A stretch of DNA of 64,000 nt, from NCBI RefSeq assembly GCF_001320245.1, contig NZ_BCBA01000048.1:1-64000 (forward strand). The letters are read 5' to 3'. Positions 63,477-64,000 of this stretch are shown piece after piece. The position numbers and the translations under genes were made by a program. Positions within the stretch are counted from its first letter, which is position 1, and each line of letters opens with the position of its first letter. The DNA is from Pseudomonas sp. NBRC 111124 (lineage in GTDB: Bacteria; Pseudomonadota; Gammaproteobacteria; Pseudomonadales; Pseudomonadaceae). The notes below the pieces were generated by a model. The model saw nothing but the letters and a program-made list of their open reading frames with translations, was not told the DNA's origin and did not search any database.

Positions 63477-64000
63477 ATGTACATCCAGATTCTCGGTTCC
63501 GCCGCCGGCGGTGGTTTCCCGCAATGGAACTGCAACTGCGTCAACTGCAAGGGTTTTCGCGACGGCAGCCTGCGCGCGACGGCGCGCACCCAGTCGTCCA
63601 TCGCCCTGTCCGACGACGGAGAGCACTGGATCCTGTGCAATGCCTCGCCCGACATCCGCGCCCAGCTCCAGGCCTTTGCGCCGATGCAGCCGGCGCGGGC
63701 CCTGCGCGACACCGGCATCAACGCCATCGTCCTGCTCGACAGCCAGATCGACCACACCACCGGCCTGCTCAGCCTGCGCGAAGGCTGCCCGCACCAGGTA
63801 TGGTGCACCGACATGGTCCACCAGGACCTGACCACCGGCTTCCCGCTGTTCAACATGCTCAGCCACTGGAATGGTGGCCTGCAGTGGAACCGCATCGAGC
63901 TCGAGGGCAGCTTCGTCATCGACGCCTGCCCCAACCTCAAGTTCACCCCCTTCCCGCTGCGCAGCGCAGCACCGCCCTACTCGCCGCACCGCTTCGACCC
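63477..64000 (+). CDS. pqqB: PQQ biosynthesis protein PqqB (5' part)
   Basis: The first 174 codons of a metallo-beta-lactamase-fold protein ([19 protein letters not shown]); the gene runs out of the right edge. The family start with [13 protein letters not shown] and the metal-site-like [15 protein letters not shown] (about 89-103) are seen. PqqB is a hydroxylase acting on the Glu-Tyr intermediate in PQQ synthesis. It follows GAAGGAG and the pqqA hairpin. Confidence 0.95.
   Translation, partial: MYIQILGSAAGGGFPQWNCNCVNCKGFRDGSLRATARTQSSIALSDDGEHWILCNASPDIRAQLQAFAPMQPARALRDTGINAIVLLDSQIDHTTGLLSLREGCPHQVWCTDMVHQDLTTGFPLFNMLSHWNGGLQWNRIELEGSFVIDACPNLKFTPFPLRSAAPPYSPHRFD

Overview
The window is a stretch of core chromosome from a Pseudomonas of the P. 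putida group. The gene order is tyrS, erpA, argC, hemJ, coq7, vfr, trpGDC, an estA-type esterase autotransporter, trpE, gph, rpe, a GABA/5-aminovalerate-type ABC transporter with its sensor pair, djlA-murU-amgK, lptD-surA-pdxA-rsmA-apaGH, prkA-yeaH-spoVR, cca, folKB, plsY, tsaD, rpsU-dnaG-rpoD, davBA and pqqFAB. That order, the high-GC codon use and the P. putida-style REP palindromes all fit. The window reads in the opposite direction to the usual P. putida numbering. This assignment is from memory of the family; no database search was run.

Layout. Bases 1-190 hold a strong rRNA-type promoter pointing out of the left edge and the tyrS terminator. Bases 190-12,300 carry housekeeping genes: translation, peptidoglycan recycling, Fe-S assembly, arginine, heme and ubiquinone synthesis, and the global regulator vfr. 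Bases 12,300-20,240 hold the tryptophan genes. They are split into trpGDC and trpE, with a secreted esterase gene between them, and each unit is preceded by its own 14-codon leader peptide ending in a Trp-Arg-Trp-Arg run. The trpE leader lies in frame inside the 3' end of gph and shares its stop codon. Bases 20,300-27,850 carry a four-gene ABC importer and a two-component system whose kinase has a periplasmic solute-binding domain; by synteny these are agtABCD and agtSR. Bases 27,900-39,200 hold cell-envelope and repair genes (murU-amgK and the lptD-to-glpE run). Bases 39,200-44,400 are the prkA-yeaH-spoVR stationary-phase cluster. Bases 44,400-52,840 carry cca, folKB, plsY, tsaD and the macromolecular-synthesis operon rpsU-dnaG-rpoD. 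Bases 52,900-60,820 hold a large c-di-GMP enzyme, a CAU-anticodon tRNA, an Lrp-type regulator, a toxin-antitoxin pair and davBA for lysine catabolism. The right end starts the pqq cluster (pqqF, pqqA, partial pqqB).

The davBA products turn lysine into 5-aminovalerate. The agt-type importer and sensor 35 kb away are the type known to take up and sense 5-aminovalerate and GABA, so the window may hold both making and sensing of the same compound.

The main points for a second look are the trpE leader nested in gph, the duplicated trp leaders, a perfect 17-bp hairpin touching the ribosome-binding site of cca, the toxin-antitoxin pair between the Lrp-type gene and davBA, two palindromes flanking the agt sensor genes, calcium-loop-like insertions in LptD, and an SDR protein without the catalytic serine. 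I saw no CRISPR array, insertion sequence or prophage. The longest stretch without a conventional gene is 14,820-15,194, which contains the trpGDC leader.
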